From Ceratopteris richardii (taxonomy: Eukaryota; Streptophyta; Polypodiopsida; Polypodiales; Pteridaceae), in contig CM035423.1 of the NCBI GenBank assembly GCA_020310875.1, positions 124,021,164-124,085,163 on the forward strand: a stretch of DNA of 64,000 nt. Reading direction: 5' to 3'. The position numbers were made by a program, and so were the translations under genes. Positions 42,444 through 54,418 of this stretch are shown here, in pieces (the stretch's first letter is position 1; each line of letters opens with the position of its first letter). A model generated the notes under the pieces. That model worked only from the letters and a program-made list of their open reading frames with translations. It had not been told where the DNA came from and searched no databases.

Positions 42444-43541
42444 ATGGAGAACCTCAGCCCAAACACTCTCACTTAGCTTTCAACCAGGCGAAATCATTGT
42501 GATAAGTTCCATATTAACATTTCAGTTATTCATAAGTATGCAACGATAAGAAATGTGTTCCGAAGGGCTCTTCAACCTTCTAAAGTGGATGGATTACTGA
42601 AATAAGGCAAAAAACATATCGACATATGGGCAGATGGATCTGTTTATCCAATTGATCCACAAATTGGAAGGTATCCCCCTTTTCATAATCTTCATGATCT
42701 GATTAGATTTATAGAAGATGGTGAGGATGGTTTACGAGGTTGTTATTCAAGGCTCTGGGAGATTTCAAGGAATTATGTACAATACATAAACTATTTACAA
42801 AACACACTACATCAGTGGGATTTACATATGAGGGAGTTAGAATACAAATTATCCCTTTATCTTCTCAGTTAGAATCTTTCAAAAAAATGATAGAAACTCC
42901 TATATGTTTTAGAATGTGTTCAAAATGAGTAACACCTTTTCTAGATTTGACTGAAAAGTCTGGCCAAAAGAAGAAAAGAATGAAAATTGTAAGAATTCAT
43001 GTGAGAAATGTGCTAGGTTTCAATATGTTGAAAAGTTTTGAGCATGTACATTTTTGTAATGAAATTATGAGTGAAAATGATGTTTTAAGACTATTGAAAT
43101 TGAAAGAAAATACATGCTTGAAATGCTTTGTTTTTCAAAAACTCATGACATGAATTTGCTACTAGAACCATCTCACATTTAGGAGATTTCTAATGGTGTT
43201 AGAGTAAGTAGGAAAGGTTATAGAGCAATTTCAAAAGTTTGGTGTGAATTTTTAAAATTTAACAAAGTTAAAAGCTTTGGATTGCCTAGACCCCATCATG
43301 AAGGAAAGTTTTGGCTCTGTTTGAATAAGAAGATCACATCAGTATTTGGTGAATATAAACATATTCACGGTAACATGCCTTACGAAGTAGGAAAACAAAA
43401 GTTACATTTCACTTACAATGCATTTAATAATATATGAATAGATATAATAAGACTTAAAATATACATGGTACAATTCTATAATATTAAAGAACATGAATGT
43501 TCTAGTCTGTTGAAATTTATAATCAAACTTGATGAAGCTGA
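42444..43541 (+). pseudogene. Gene X2, 5' part (unknown, transposase-like)
   Basis: From the ATG (MENLSPNTLT) one frame continues to about 42,870 with two stops (TAG and TAA, each one C-to-T change from Gln). It includes KHIDIWADGSVYPIDPQIGR and FHNLHDLIRFIEDGEDG. Further pieces in other frames are 42,740-42,930, 42,947-43,153 (Lys-rich) and 43,200-43,541 (HEGKFWLCLNKKITSVFGEY). Copia-2 then interrupts, and the gene resumes at 48,689. Introns are likely between some pieces. I do not recognise this half. Confidence 0.45.
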
Positions 43542-43771
43542 TGTTGGAGTTAGACGTCTGCGGAAGCACGCGAACAGCACAAGGAAGAAGAAGAAGCTTG
43601 GAGCACAAACACACAATACTGAATGTATTACTAGAGAATGTACAAAGATAAGTAGCCCATTAGGGCAATAGGCGTATATACAAGCCGGGGGAAAAAAACC
43701 TCCTAAAGAGGGAAAAAGTGCCCCGGCGGTCCTAGTGTGTTCACACACATCACTACCTAAATATATCAACA
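43542..43771 (-). repeat. copia-2 3' LTR
   Basis: 230 bp, TGTTGATATATTTAGG to CTCCAACA on the minus strand, preceded by the same AGGGGGGATT polypurine tract as copia-1. Confidence 0.92.
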
Positions 43772-43845
43772 AATCCCCCCTGGGAGTGATGTGGTGAACA
43801 AGGAGCTGGCACTCATGTATAAGGAAGTGCCAAGCTATGTGGAAA

Positions 43846-45926
43846 TCACTCCACAAAAGGAAGTAAGCCCAAAGCTTTGCGGAAAGCTTCAAACTTCTCC
43901 CTAGGCAGAGCCTTCGTGAAAAGGTCTGCAATGTTCTCCTGCGTGGGCACATATGCCAAGCTGATCTCCCCAGCAGAGAACCTCTCCCTGACATAGTGAT
44001 AATGCACCTCAATGTGCTTAGTGCGAGCATGGAACACAGGGTTCCTCGCAACTGCCAATGCGCTCTGACTGTTAGTGAAGATGGTGGTGGCAGAAGACTG
44101 GCCAACACCCAAATCAGCCATAAGGCGTTTGAGCCACACACACTCAACAGTCGCTGTGAAAGCTACCCTATACTCAGCCTCACAACTCAAAGTGGCCACA
44201 GTAGGCTGCTTCTTGCTCAACCAAGATATACATGAGCTACCAAGCATGAAGCAAAAACCACTGGTGGACACATGAGTGTCATAGCAACCAACCCAATCTG
44301 AGTCAGAAAAAGCATGCAAATCTGGCGGTAGTGATCCCCCCTTGGGATAAAACAACCCAAGTATCCGACTACCACTCAAGTAGCGAAAGATGCGCTTAAC
44401 CGCCTTCCAATGCGTGACTCCTGGGCAATGCATAAACCTTCTCATCTGTGATACAGCAAAGTGAATATCTGGCCAAGTAATGCGTAAGTAAATCAAGCAT
44501 CCAACAGCCTGCTGATAGAGAACAGCATCAAATGCATCTCCAGCATCATGAAGACTCAATTGTAAACCTGTCTCCATAGGAGTGGCAATAGGCTTACAGT
44601 CTTCAAGGCCAAAACGCTGCAATAATGTGTCAATATATTTCATTTGACACAAGCCATTCCACCATCAACTTGCATAGACTGAATGCCCAAATAGTGATGC
44701 AAATGCCCCAAATCAGACATCTCAAACGAGGCATGCAAATCAGCCTTGAAATCAGCAATATGCTTCTCAATAGGACCAGTGAGCAGCATGTCATCAACAT
44801 AGACAACAATGATCAGAAGCACATCATTAGCACGCTTAACATATAAGGTGCTTTCAGTTGGACTGTTCACAAAACCATGTGCAACCAGATAGGCATGTAT
44901 CTTCTCATACCAAGCACGTGGTGCTTGCTTTAAACCATATAATGCCTTCTTTAACCTGCACACCTGGTTTTCATGCCCTTTCTGCACAAAGCCACGGGGC
45001 TGAAAAACATACACTTCTTCATGCAAGTCACCATTCAGAAATGCTGTATTGATGTCCAACTGATGTACATTCCAACCATGATGGGTTGCAAGTGCACAAA
45101 TGCTCCGAACAGTAGTCATACGGCATGTAGGTGCAAAGGTCTCATCAAAATCAATGCCTCTTTCCTGCGCATAACCCTTTGCAACAAGCCTAGCCTTATA
45201 CTTGTCCTTATACCTGTCAATTGTACCATCAGGTTTACGCTTCAGCTTGTATACCCACTTAGTGCCAATGGCCTTCTTGCCAGGAGGCAAGTCACATAAA
45301 GACCATGTACCATTCTTCATTATAGCATCATATTCAGATTGCATGGCAGCCATCCAATTTTCTGAATTCTGTGCTTCATCAAAAGAAATAGGCTCATTCT
45401 CATCACAGAGACTAGACGCAACCATAGCATAGCAATCTGATGCAAAGGAGGCACTATGAGAGCCTGAACGAGTATGATATGACAAAGGTGCATCTAATTT
45501 GCTGTCACGCAAAGTCTGCACCAGCCATTTTGGCATAATTTTTGCTTGCTTAATATCAGCTCTCTCATCAACAAGTGCATCATGTAAATCTGCATCAGAA
45601 ATAGAATGATCTGCATCATCATATGAAACCTGCAAAGGCTGAGAAGTTTCCTCATTAGGAGCAGCACTAGACTGTCCACCTATAAAAAGAGGCATCAACG
45701 TATCATACATGTCTTTGGAGCTAACAGATGTCTCCTTAGTACATGAAAGCAATGGCTGAATAGCATCTTCCACAAAGACAACATCACGGCTAACCAGAAT
45801 GCGTTTAGTCTGTGGATGATACAGACGATAGCCTTTACTTTCAGAACTATACCCAACAAAAATACATATTACTGCCTTATCATCCAATTTTGTGCAATGT
45901 TGTTCAGGCACTAATGCATATGCCAA
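43846..45926 (-). pseudogene. copia-2 RT and RNase H
   Basis: The frame at 44,640-45,926 covers the end of integrase, the linker and RT (KPDGTIDRYKDKYKARLVAK, which has a duplicated DKYK, and YVDDMLLTGPIEKH). It ends at a frameshift at about 44,650, where 43,846-44,652 takes over with the thumb and RNase H (SDSDWVGCYDTHVSTSGF, SCEAEYRVAF, FHARTKHIEVHYHYVRERF). The last block reads PTQENIADLFTKALP, intact where copia-1 has a stop, and ends at LLPFVE. Confidence 0.9.
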
Positions 45927-47175
45927 ACAACCAAAAAATGCAGATGAGCAACAGATGTCTTGCGGTCATGCCAAGCCTCATATGGAGTGATAGACTGCAA
46001 CGCTTTAGTGGGACACCTGTTCAGTATATATGCTGCACACATGACAGCCTCAAGCCAGAAACTATGTGGTAAAGCCTGACTTTTGACCATGCACCTCGCC
46101 ATCTCCATGAGTGACCTGTTCTTTCGTTCAACAACTCCATTCTGTTGAGGTGTATACGGCACTGTACACTGGTGTTTTATCCCATGTTCAGCCAGAAATG
46201 CATTAAAATCAGAAGACATATATTCCCCCCTCGATCAGAATGGAGGGTGCCCATTTTACATGCTGACAGATTTTCAGCCAAAACCAAAAACTGTTTAAAG
46301 AACATGAACACTTCGGACTTTGCCTTCAATGGATATACCCATGCATGCCTGGAAAATCATCAATGAAAGTCACAAAGTAAAGGTAATTTCCAAAAGAGGG
46401 TGTCTGCATAGGACCACGGACATCACTATGTACAAGCTGCAATTTCTGCATAGCCCGAACTGAACCATCTTTTGGAAAGGAGGAACGCTGCATTTTGCCC
46501 AAAATACAGCCTTCACATACATGTTTTCCGGGTGCCTCAAGCTTGGGCAAAGAAGACACCATATCAGATTTCTGCAGGCGTAGCAAACTAGCAAAATTCA
46601 GATGACCAAAGCGTGCATGCCAAAGCTTTGCATCTGACATAGCCTGAGAATCATGAACTGCACATGCCGAATCATTAACAGATCTTGCATAGTCTATGAG
46701 CTTATACAGCCCACGACATAAAATGCCAGAAGCAATAATCACATCGCCATTTGACAGAGCATGAACTGTACACCTGTCATCAACAAATTTCACAACCAAA
46801 CCAATCTTGGCTAATGTAGAAACTGATAACAGGTTCTTTTTGATCCCTGGCACAAATAAAGCATCTGACAAGGTGAAAGAACTACCATCAGCAGTAGTCA
46901 AAATGATCTTACCAACTCCCATAACAGGATAAGAGGAGTTGTTGGCGCATGTGACAGTATTCCCTGTAGGGGCAGGCTCGAGTGAAGAGAAGAACTGCGC
47001 TGCGAGGTAATATGTTTGGTCGCCCCACTGTCAAAGTACCAAACATCTGAGTCCACTGCAGACATGCACTGCTCATGAGAAGATGGGTCAAAACTGCAAA
47101 CAGTAGTAAACGCCCGTTCTTCTTCCTACACAAGATTAGCAGACTCTGTTTTTGGTGTAGAGGGTTCTGCAACAA
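45911..47175 (-). pseudogene. copia-2 protease and integrase
   Basis: 46,326-46,922 holds the protease second half (LFVPGIKKNLLSVSTLAK) and the integrase zinc segment (LWHARFGHLNFASLL, CEGCILGKMQ) and ends in the core after FIDDF. The active site FDSGATKHI lies at about 47,015 in another frame. 45,911-46,219 has YTPQQNGVVERKNRSLMEMA. As in copia-1 the frame breaks at the HSDRGG motif (about 46,237), at a run of six G, in the same codon. Confidence 0.88.
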
Positions 47176-48115
47176 CCATTCCAGCCTCCTTTTTCTTTGC
47201 CTCTTTTGCAGCCAGTTTTGGACAGTTCTTTATGATATGATCATTCCCTTTACAGTACTTGCAAAACAATTTCTGCTTTTCTGATTTCTTCTCATCTTTA
47301 TCCTGGTTCTTCGAATGTGCAGCATTTGCAGATTTCTGCTTACTAGTAGAAGAGCTCCATTTTCCTTTGCCCTTCTGACTAGCCAGGAAAGCTTGATCTG
47401 CAACACGCATAATGGACCTGTTCTGCCTGGACTGATCTTCCTGCAACAGAACAGAGACTAACTCCTCAAATGATAAGGCATTTGGATTGCCTTTCATCAT
47501 CAACCGAAGAGTAGAAGCAAAACTCTGATATGAATCAGGAAGACCATTCAGAACGATTTGCACAAGTGAGCTATCTGGTATAACCTCATCAGCAGAAATC
47601 AACTGTTCCTTCAAATCTTTGATCTTCGTTAGGAAACTGTCCATAGAATCACCTTCATTCATGTGCTCACTCTCCAACTGTTTTCGGAGGTAAGCAACAC
47701 GAGCCTCATTCCTAGCTTGGTACAATGTGGTAAGTGTATCCCAAGCATCCCTATCTATTCTGCAAGAGAGAATATGAGGAATAATTGCACGTTTGACAAA
47801 CAAAGCTATCAATGCATGTGCTTGGGCATCTCTGCCATCCCAACGAATTTGCTCTGCAGTAGGTGCAACAGAAACAGCAGCACGAACAGGAATCTGCGGA
47901 ATATCATCTTCGACACCATCTTCATCAGCTCCAGCACTTGTGTTTGTAGTACCTGTCGTTATAGGTGTAACAGGACGTCTTTCAACACCCTGCACAATGT
48001 TCCACAATCCTTTTGCAACCAAAACATGTCGCATCATATAAGCCCATAATGGGTAGTTGGTACCATCCAACTTATCCTCAACAGCCAACATACGGAATAC
48101 ATGGCCAGTGACCAA
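47126..48115 (-). pseudogene. copia-2 gag
   Basis: The frame has FRMLAVEDKLDGTNYPLWAY, the capsid region (NEARVAYLRKQLESEHMNEG) and the zinc knuckle CKYCKGNDHIIKNC. It ends at a TAG just after ESANLV where copia-1 has CAG. The first codons differ from copia-1 because the region around the ATG has changed (CACTGGCCATG), so the start is less certain. Confidence 0.88.
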
Positions 48116-48443
48116 AATACCTTGATGCAGTAAATTGAGTGTATCTCAAAAAGTTGAACAGAACTGCCCAGACGAGTTCTACTAGACCTGTAGCAGACTT
48201 CGAGATGCTTAAACTGGCGAACAAAAACTGGTATATACCTTTGGCACAAAAGGATGAAATAGCCTGCACAAGCACTGCGACAGTGCGTTCGGAGGCCGAA
48301 ACGAGCTAAGATCGCGATTTCGGCACCACATAGCGAAGCTGTTTTGATCTCGAAAACATGCTGAGTATGCTCACCAAAATTCGTGCGATTCTGAGACTGC
48401 AAACGAAGGAGTGTCGAGGACGCCCTAGATGAAGCGACGACCC

Positions 48444-48455
48444 ACTCTGATACCA
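48444..48455 (-). other. tRNA-iMet primer binding site (copia-2)
   Basis: TGGTATCAGAGT, one change at the last base from the copia-1 site. Confidence 0.85.
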
Positions 48456-48457
48456 AT

Positions 48458-48688
48458 TGTTGGAGTTAGACGTCTATGGAAGCACGCGAACAACACAAGG
48501 AAGAAGAAGAAGCTTGGAGCACAAACACACAATACTGAATGTATTACTAGAGAATGTACAAAGATAAGTAGCCCATTAGGGCAATAGGCGTATATACAAG
48601 CCGTGGGAAAAAAACCTCCTAAAGAGGGAAAAAAGTGCCCCGGCGGTCCTAGTGTGTTCACACACATCACTACCTAAATATATCAACA
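48458..48688 (-). repeat. copia-2 5' LTR
   Basis: 231 bp. It differs from the 3' LTR at several sites, among them GCGG/ATGG near the inner end, a CpG change. Confidence 0.92.
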
Positions 48689-49984
48689 ACTGAAATTAAA
48701 AAACATCAAAAGATGGAGAGAATAAGCATTGCAGTGATGAACAAAGCTTTGGACTATAGCCTTGGGAAATTGGATACTCCATCTCTCAAAGTACAATAAA
48801 AAATGGAGTTATGGTTGGTTGGCTATGCTCAAGTTCCATTTGAGAGCCATAAAACACTTAAATGGTTATTCTCACAAACAACCATTCCAAATGTTGTTCA
48901 GAGACATCATGCAAGAGAATTGTTGGAAACTTTAAAGTTTAGTGGCATTTGAGTGGAGACCTAAATACGCTCAAATTCATGTTTGGTATAAGTGGGGGAG
49001 CAAATTCTAAGTACCCTTGCTTGTACTGCATGCAAAGTCGAGGCACAAGAGGATGGATTGCTCGAGGTGAGGCTGAGGAGGCTCATTCCAGACAAAATTT
49101 TATTCTTCATAACCACTCATCTTCTGCCATGATTTGTGATCCCATACTTCCAATATCATTGACAAATGTACACATATGTACACTACATGCAAAGTTAAGG
49201 ATCATGGACAAGTTGCTCTTTCTCCACTTGGATTATGCATATTCTATCAAGCCTACAAATCCTGTAGATGAGTGCATAAAAAAATGTGAATCTCTACTTT
49301 CAGAAATGGGATTTCATGGTGGTGATGTTCATCTAAGAAAAGATCCAAAGCTTTCACAAAATACAGGTAATGTACTATAGGATGTCTCAATGGGAGGTGC
49401 AAAAGCAAGGAGATTCTTCAGCAACCATGATGACAAACAACTAAATGCCATGTGGAATTGTTGGAAAAAATTTTGTGAGTTCACGACCAATGTAAAAAGA
49501 AAACCAGAAATAGAAAAAAAGAGAATGGAGGTGTGGGTCAAACTAGATAATTTTTTAAAGATCATGAGGCGGCAGGTAACATCAAATAGCTATGTGACAG
49601 ATTTCAGAAAGGCAACCACAGAGCTTATAGAAACCATCATAGAGGCATGGAGTGCCAAGATATAACATACTACTTGGTGAATTTCAAAGATAATTTACTC
49701 AATTTATTTTTCTTTAATTGAAATAAACATCTGATGAAACTCTTCCGTTCTTCCAGCATATTCTTCTTGTGCATGGTGCATTCTTTGCAAAAAAGGAAAC
49801 ACTTGCCATATGGAACACCCAAGGCATGGAAAAATCTCATTATCAAGCAAGGACAAGCTTCTTTAGGTGCACAAGGAAAGGAGGAGGAGTAACAAAAAGT
49901 AATGCCTTCAACAAGCTTTTTGATTGGTTCTTTATAGGAAAATTGCAAAGGAGCTCATGCCAAATATTTTCATCAAAAGAATAG
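48689..49984 (+). pseudogene. Gene X2, 3' part (transposase-like)
   Basis: After copia-2 the frame runs on (ISIAVMNKALDYSLGKLDTP, QVPFESHKTLKWLF, VVQRHHARELLETLKFSG). 48,949-49,380 has GDLNTLKFMFGISGGANSKY followed by PCLYCMQSRGTRGW, a pattern of a short Asp-containing strand then CxxC that I associate with uncharacterised transposase-like proteins of plants and animals. 49,390-49,665 (HDDKQLNAMWNCWKKFCEF) and 49,769-49,984 (HGAFFAKKETLAIWNTQGM, then EKSHYQARTSFFR) look like the C-terminal part, with introns between. There are three or more stops. The exact family is not known to me. Confidence 0.5.
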
Positions 49985-50200
49985 GAGTATCAGCAAACAA
50001 AAACATCATGAATCAGTATCAGAAAATGAAAAAGATTACATTCCAAAGGAATCCTTAATATTTGCAGTGTCTTTTATTTCTTTGAGAAATAAAGATGTCT
50101 ATGTATGTACATTTCATGATGTAATAAGCTTTGAAAAGAAATATTTCTATGTATGTACATCTTTTTTGAGTCTTCTGAATGAGCTTGAATTTGGAAAATA
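49903..50200 (+). repeat. Tandem duplication, unit A
   Basis: About 298 bp starting TGCCTTCAACAAGC. Unit B starts at 50,201 (TGCCTTCAAAGAGC) and runs to 50,382, then, after the LTR element, from 55,906 to about 56,030. Unit A holds the last codons of X2, and the end of unit B holds the 3' end of gene Z. Confidence 0.7.
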
Positions 50201-50382
50201 TGCCTTCAAAGAGCTTTTTGATTGATTCTTGAGAAGACAATTACAAAAAAGCTCATGTAAAAGATTATCATCAGATAAATAGGACTTTCACTAGAGAAAA
50301 ACAGATCATGGATCAATAAGTATTAATATTAGGACATGGATCAATTACACAAAAAAAAGCATACATCCTTCATATTTGCAAT
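50201..50382 (+). repeat. Tandem duplication, unit B (first part)
   Basis: Continues at 55,906 (GTCTTGTATCCCTTTGGG), matching unit A at 50,072. The LTR element sits inside this unit. Confidence 0.7.
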
Positions 50383-51861
50383 TGTTGAAAATTTAGTAGG
50401 CCCATAACTAATACCACAAGTCCAAGGTTCCATAGGTCCAGGATCTATAACATAAATTTCAGCAATCTTCCAATATTGATAAAACATGAACATACCACAC
50501 TTAATCATACAAATGATGAGACAAAGATAGAGAGAGTTTTAACAACATGTGTAAAGTGTTACGTAAGCCACTGCTTACTCACACTATCATATATACAAAT
50601 GTCAATTTACAATGTGGGAGAAAAACTCTCAACCACTCTATGTGAACAAAAATAGATGGATGAGTGTATGTACATAATTTACAAGAATATTCAGATGTAA
50701 GGACAGAAGTCTGAATATGTATGAGATGTATGACCTAGTAGGCTGTAGAAGAGTGAATATGAGTGACAAAAAGAGGAAGGATCAGTGTGAAACTGATAAT
50801 CAGCAAACCCTCATCTATCTTTAGGTTATGGAAGACCCTAAGTCAGATACATGTGTGAAAAGATCACATACTTATAAAAGTAGCAAAGAATGCTAACAAG
50901 CTTGCTGCTAGAAATCCTCAAACTCATATGAACATACCTTCTCGAACACCTCATCCAAATATGCATAAAGCATACATGTACTGATTCTCCTTTAGATATG
51001 CCGAATAGGATGAATCTTGATATGGATGCCACTGCCTCCATAAAATCCAAGTAGTACCTATGTGCATAAAGAGAATATGTACCTGAATTCTTAACATAAG
51101 ATGCAAATCTTCTGTTAAGCTCCATCCAATGTCTTTGAAGTACACCGAAATCTTCATGTAGAAGACAATCTTCAAATACATTATATAGATGGCTGATCCA
51201 CACCACCAAGCTGCTGATGGGTAAGTCCTCTCCATAAGCAAGAGTGTGAGCACACTCTTCTCCAAGAAGAACTCCATAGCTTCTCGTCAACCTGCTCCTA
51301 GAGTGCACCATGGCTGCCCCATGTGTGCTAGAGCACCACCTCTAATGAGGGACCAAAAACTAGTGTTGCCAATTTGTGTGTGATGTCTAACAAAGTGACG
51401 CAAGACTCTCTTATATAGGTTTTAAAGCTCCATGCAAAAAACTCACAAAAAAGCACTTTAATTTAATCACATCGCTTTTCAAATTGCTTTTGCTTTATTT
51501 TAAGTGAGTTTGATTTATTTTTAAAGTTGCTTTTAGCTAACTTTAAAAATAACTTCTTGACCTGCTTTTTCACACTTCTGACTACCTGATGAATAATCTG
51601 CCGACATTTTTTATGATCCTCATGCCGAGAGCTATCATATGATGTCAAAACCATAAATCGATAAAAAAATAGGATTAGAGTTTTCTCCCAAATATAATCT
51701 TTGATGACTGAATGTTATATACCATTGGAAAGCTCTCTTCAATCTCTACAAGATAGACTCATAAAAATTTTACCCATTTTTGTGCCAAAAATGACTAAGT
51801 ACCAAAATTAGGGTTTCTGCCCTAAATAGATTTTGGACTGATGTGACATTGTTTTCCAACA
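50383..51861 (-). repeat. 3' LTR of the non-coding element
   Basis: 1,479 bp. A TATATAAG on the minus strand (51,410-51,417) precedes a 157-codon ORF (50,838-51,311). It differs from the right LTR by scattered substitutions and small indels. Confidence 0.9.
50838..51311 (-). CDS. ORF inside the LTR, downstream of its TATA box
   Basis: 157 codons from ATG 51,311, starting MVHSRSRLTRSYGVLL and including CLLHEDFGVLQRHWMELN and YSLYAHRYYLD. It starts about 100 bp after the TATA box, so it would be the first ORF of a transcript from this LTR. The right LTR has the same ORF broken by a frameshift at about 55,075 (55,029-55,349). I recognise no domain. An uncharacterised protein or a chance frame kept by LTR identity are both possible. 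Confidence 0.35.
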   Translation of the reverse strand: MVHSRSRLTRSYGVLLGEECAHTLAYGEDLPISSLVVWISHLYNVFEDCLLHEDFGVLQRHWMELNRRFASYVKNSGTYSLYAHRYYLDFMEAVASISRFILFGISKGESVHVCFMHIWMRCSRRYVHMSLRISSSKLVSILCYFYKYVIFSHMYLT

Positions 51862-54418
51862 ATCCCCCCTACAATGTCATATTGGTAGAAACTGAACTAG
51901 ATATGTAACTTCATTCATCTGCAAACTAACATAAACTTCAAACTTGTACTCCTAAATTGACCTTTAATCCTTTTCTTCAAAAGTCTTCTTCAAAACTGAA
52001 TTTGACTTGAAATTTCAAAAAACTGAATTTGTTGAATATGAACCATAATACCTGAGAAAATATGCAAACTAGATATCCAATAGTGTACACATCAAGCATT
52101 CAATGCTTGACAACATATGTAGCATGTAGTGACTCTAAATCTATTATCTCCTATCTTCTCAAACCTGTAAACATACACTAGGATCCACATATTTGCATTT
52201 ACCTTACAAAAGGTTTCTCAACGTACTTCTGTTGTGTCATGTAGATACACTAAACAAAATCAGAAACTGAATCTTGGGACTTGTGACAGAGAACTCACAA
52301 CTTAGTGTATTATGAACACTAGCTGGTTCATCTCTGACTGTACTCAACTCAACTCATAATTTCATATCTATGATGTCATCTTGTCTTCATCCTTGTTCTA
52401 TCTGTAAGTCTTTCATACCTCTTTCCTTCAGAGTATGGTATAATCATATATGTGTGCACCTCATAAGTAACATACCTCTCTGCAATATCAAGCTTCTCTA
52501 TAATAGAACTCTGGAACCTTCTCCCGAACAGGAACACCTAGTAGGAACTTTCTCCCAAACATTCTCCTTCTACCTTCTTCTTTCAAAGCTGGAACATAAA
52601 GAGAAACTGACAAAGGAAATATAGGAATACCTGATATAGGAATACCTGTAAGTATGAATATGCATTCTTTCACATATGGCTAAAAAATAAATCTTCATGT
52701 TACATCACCCCCTGGACGATTTAACACTAGTATCCAGAATTCTTCAAATATATCAGACTTTATGAAATCTGGAACGTCTTCCTTCATAAATCTGATCTTT
52801 CATAACATTAATACATGTGTCTGAAACAAATAATCTGAACCCTTTTATTAGCATTGTGCACATGCCAATAGCTTTCCCTGTCATTCCTCAGCTTCCCAAA
52901 AATCTAGAATAAAGTTAGCTGATCTATCATAAAAACCTTAATGAAAGCATTTTAAGATTCATAACCTTCTGCAACATAACAAGTATCTTCTTCTATTCCT
53001 CTGCAACACAAATCTGATAGAATCTGAACCTTTGACTTTCTTCCTCCAATGCTAAGAACCTTACAAACAAAGGATAGACAAATGACTCATAAATACTCAA
53101 GATCTTCATGATCATTCAAGATCATCCAAGATCATAAAGAAGAAATATACTTCTCTGCAACTTGTCATATACCAAGTAGATATGAATTGACACTCCATGA
53201 ATTCTTTGAGGGAACATATAAGCTGCTTGCTTAAAAACTTCAACTTATATATAACTCATACATATGATTCAAAACATACAAGTTGTCTTCAAAATCTGAT
53301 GCTTTTCTTTCTCTCAATGCAATTCTTTGTCAAATCTACTAAATCATGACTAAGCATCATGCAAAACAAGAAATTGCTTCATCTTTAAATTATCTTCACA
53401 CAAGATGTTCTCATAGACTTGTCTTTGGATGTAGAGGATAAAATATGAAAAGTATATGGAAAATATATGAGAAAAGGAAATCTTACTTTTCTTTTAAAAA
53501 TATTGGACTTTCTTCTTCTGCATCTTTCTTCCACCTGATGATGTCAACATCTTCAAAATTCTCTTCCATACCTTTTGTTCTCTTCAACTTGAAGTAACAA
53601 GCATGCTTGACTTCTTCAAATGAATTTTTCTCTTCCTCTAGTGCTAAGAGTAAGAGACAAAACAAACATGGTATACAAATGGAAGTGAACATAGAATCAT
53701 GTTTTATACATCTCCTCATATATCCTGAATCAAAATTCTACTTCAAATGTGATTGATATGACTGAATTCACCAACTTTCTAGAGTACTTAGATTAAATTC
53801 TGTACCTGGATATCCAACCAACTTACAACACAAAATTGGCTAAAAACAAAACTTATGCTCTTCATGTTTGTCTTCTTAGATGAGCTTTCTTGCCATGAAA
53901 GAGATCTATCAAAACTATCCAGAAAAACCTCTAGATATCTGTTTTTGATGTAGCTAATGCTTTTAACTTTAAAAAATGAAAGTGTATAAAAGCACTCCTT
54001 GAATCCTTCAAATCTCTTCATAACTACTCTTCTAAGATATGACCTGCAAGTGATAATCTATAGTAGAAACTGATACCTATGATTTGATGTTAATCTGGTT
54101 CCTTCATCTTCTCCAAACCATTGTTCTTCCTTCAATTTGAAGTAGCCTTCTCTTCATCAAGTCTTGGTCTTCAAGCAATACTTTTTGTAAAGTATTTCCA
54201 TTTCCAAAATTATTCGGTTGCTAACAGATCATTAGCTTCATACTCCACACTGATGAATAAACATGTGATTGAATTGTCTAATTCTCAAATCTCTACTCAT
54301 CTAGATTAAGTGTGTATGTCAAATGTCAAATGTTAGAAGATGCTCTTAAATCATATGTTGTAAACTTTGGAAGTCTGGGAACCTAGGAATCTGAGAGCCT
54401 GAATGATCTGATACCAAA
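51862..54418 (-). other. Internal region without coding domains
   Basis: AT-rich sequence with only short ORFs (up to ~78 codons). I see no zinc knuckle, protease, RT or integrase motif on either strand. Confidence 0.7.

Larger units (their letters stand above)
43542..48688 (-). mobile_element. Near-complete Ty1/copia element copia-2 (copia-1 family)
   Basis: The element has LTRs at 43,542-43,771 and 48,458-48,688 and is on the minus strand within X2. Flanks are GCTGA and ACTGA, a 5-bp target duplication with one mismatch. Gag, protease, integrase, RT and RNase H are all present and closely similar to copia-1. There are more frame breaks than in copia-1, so it is older or decayed faster. Confidence 0.92.

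Noticed and set aside
43465-43671. Plus-strand ORF crossing the copia-2 3' LTR boundary
   Set aside because: It is a chance fusion of X2 sequence with the LTR.
23790-49984. X1 and X2 as two halves of the same protein
   Set aside because: They are suggestive neighbours of Y-type genes, but their sequences do not overlap, so homology cannot be tested here.
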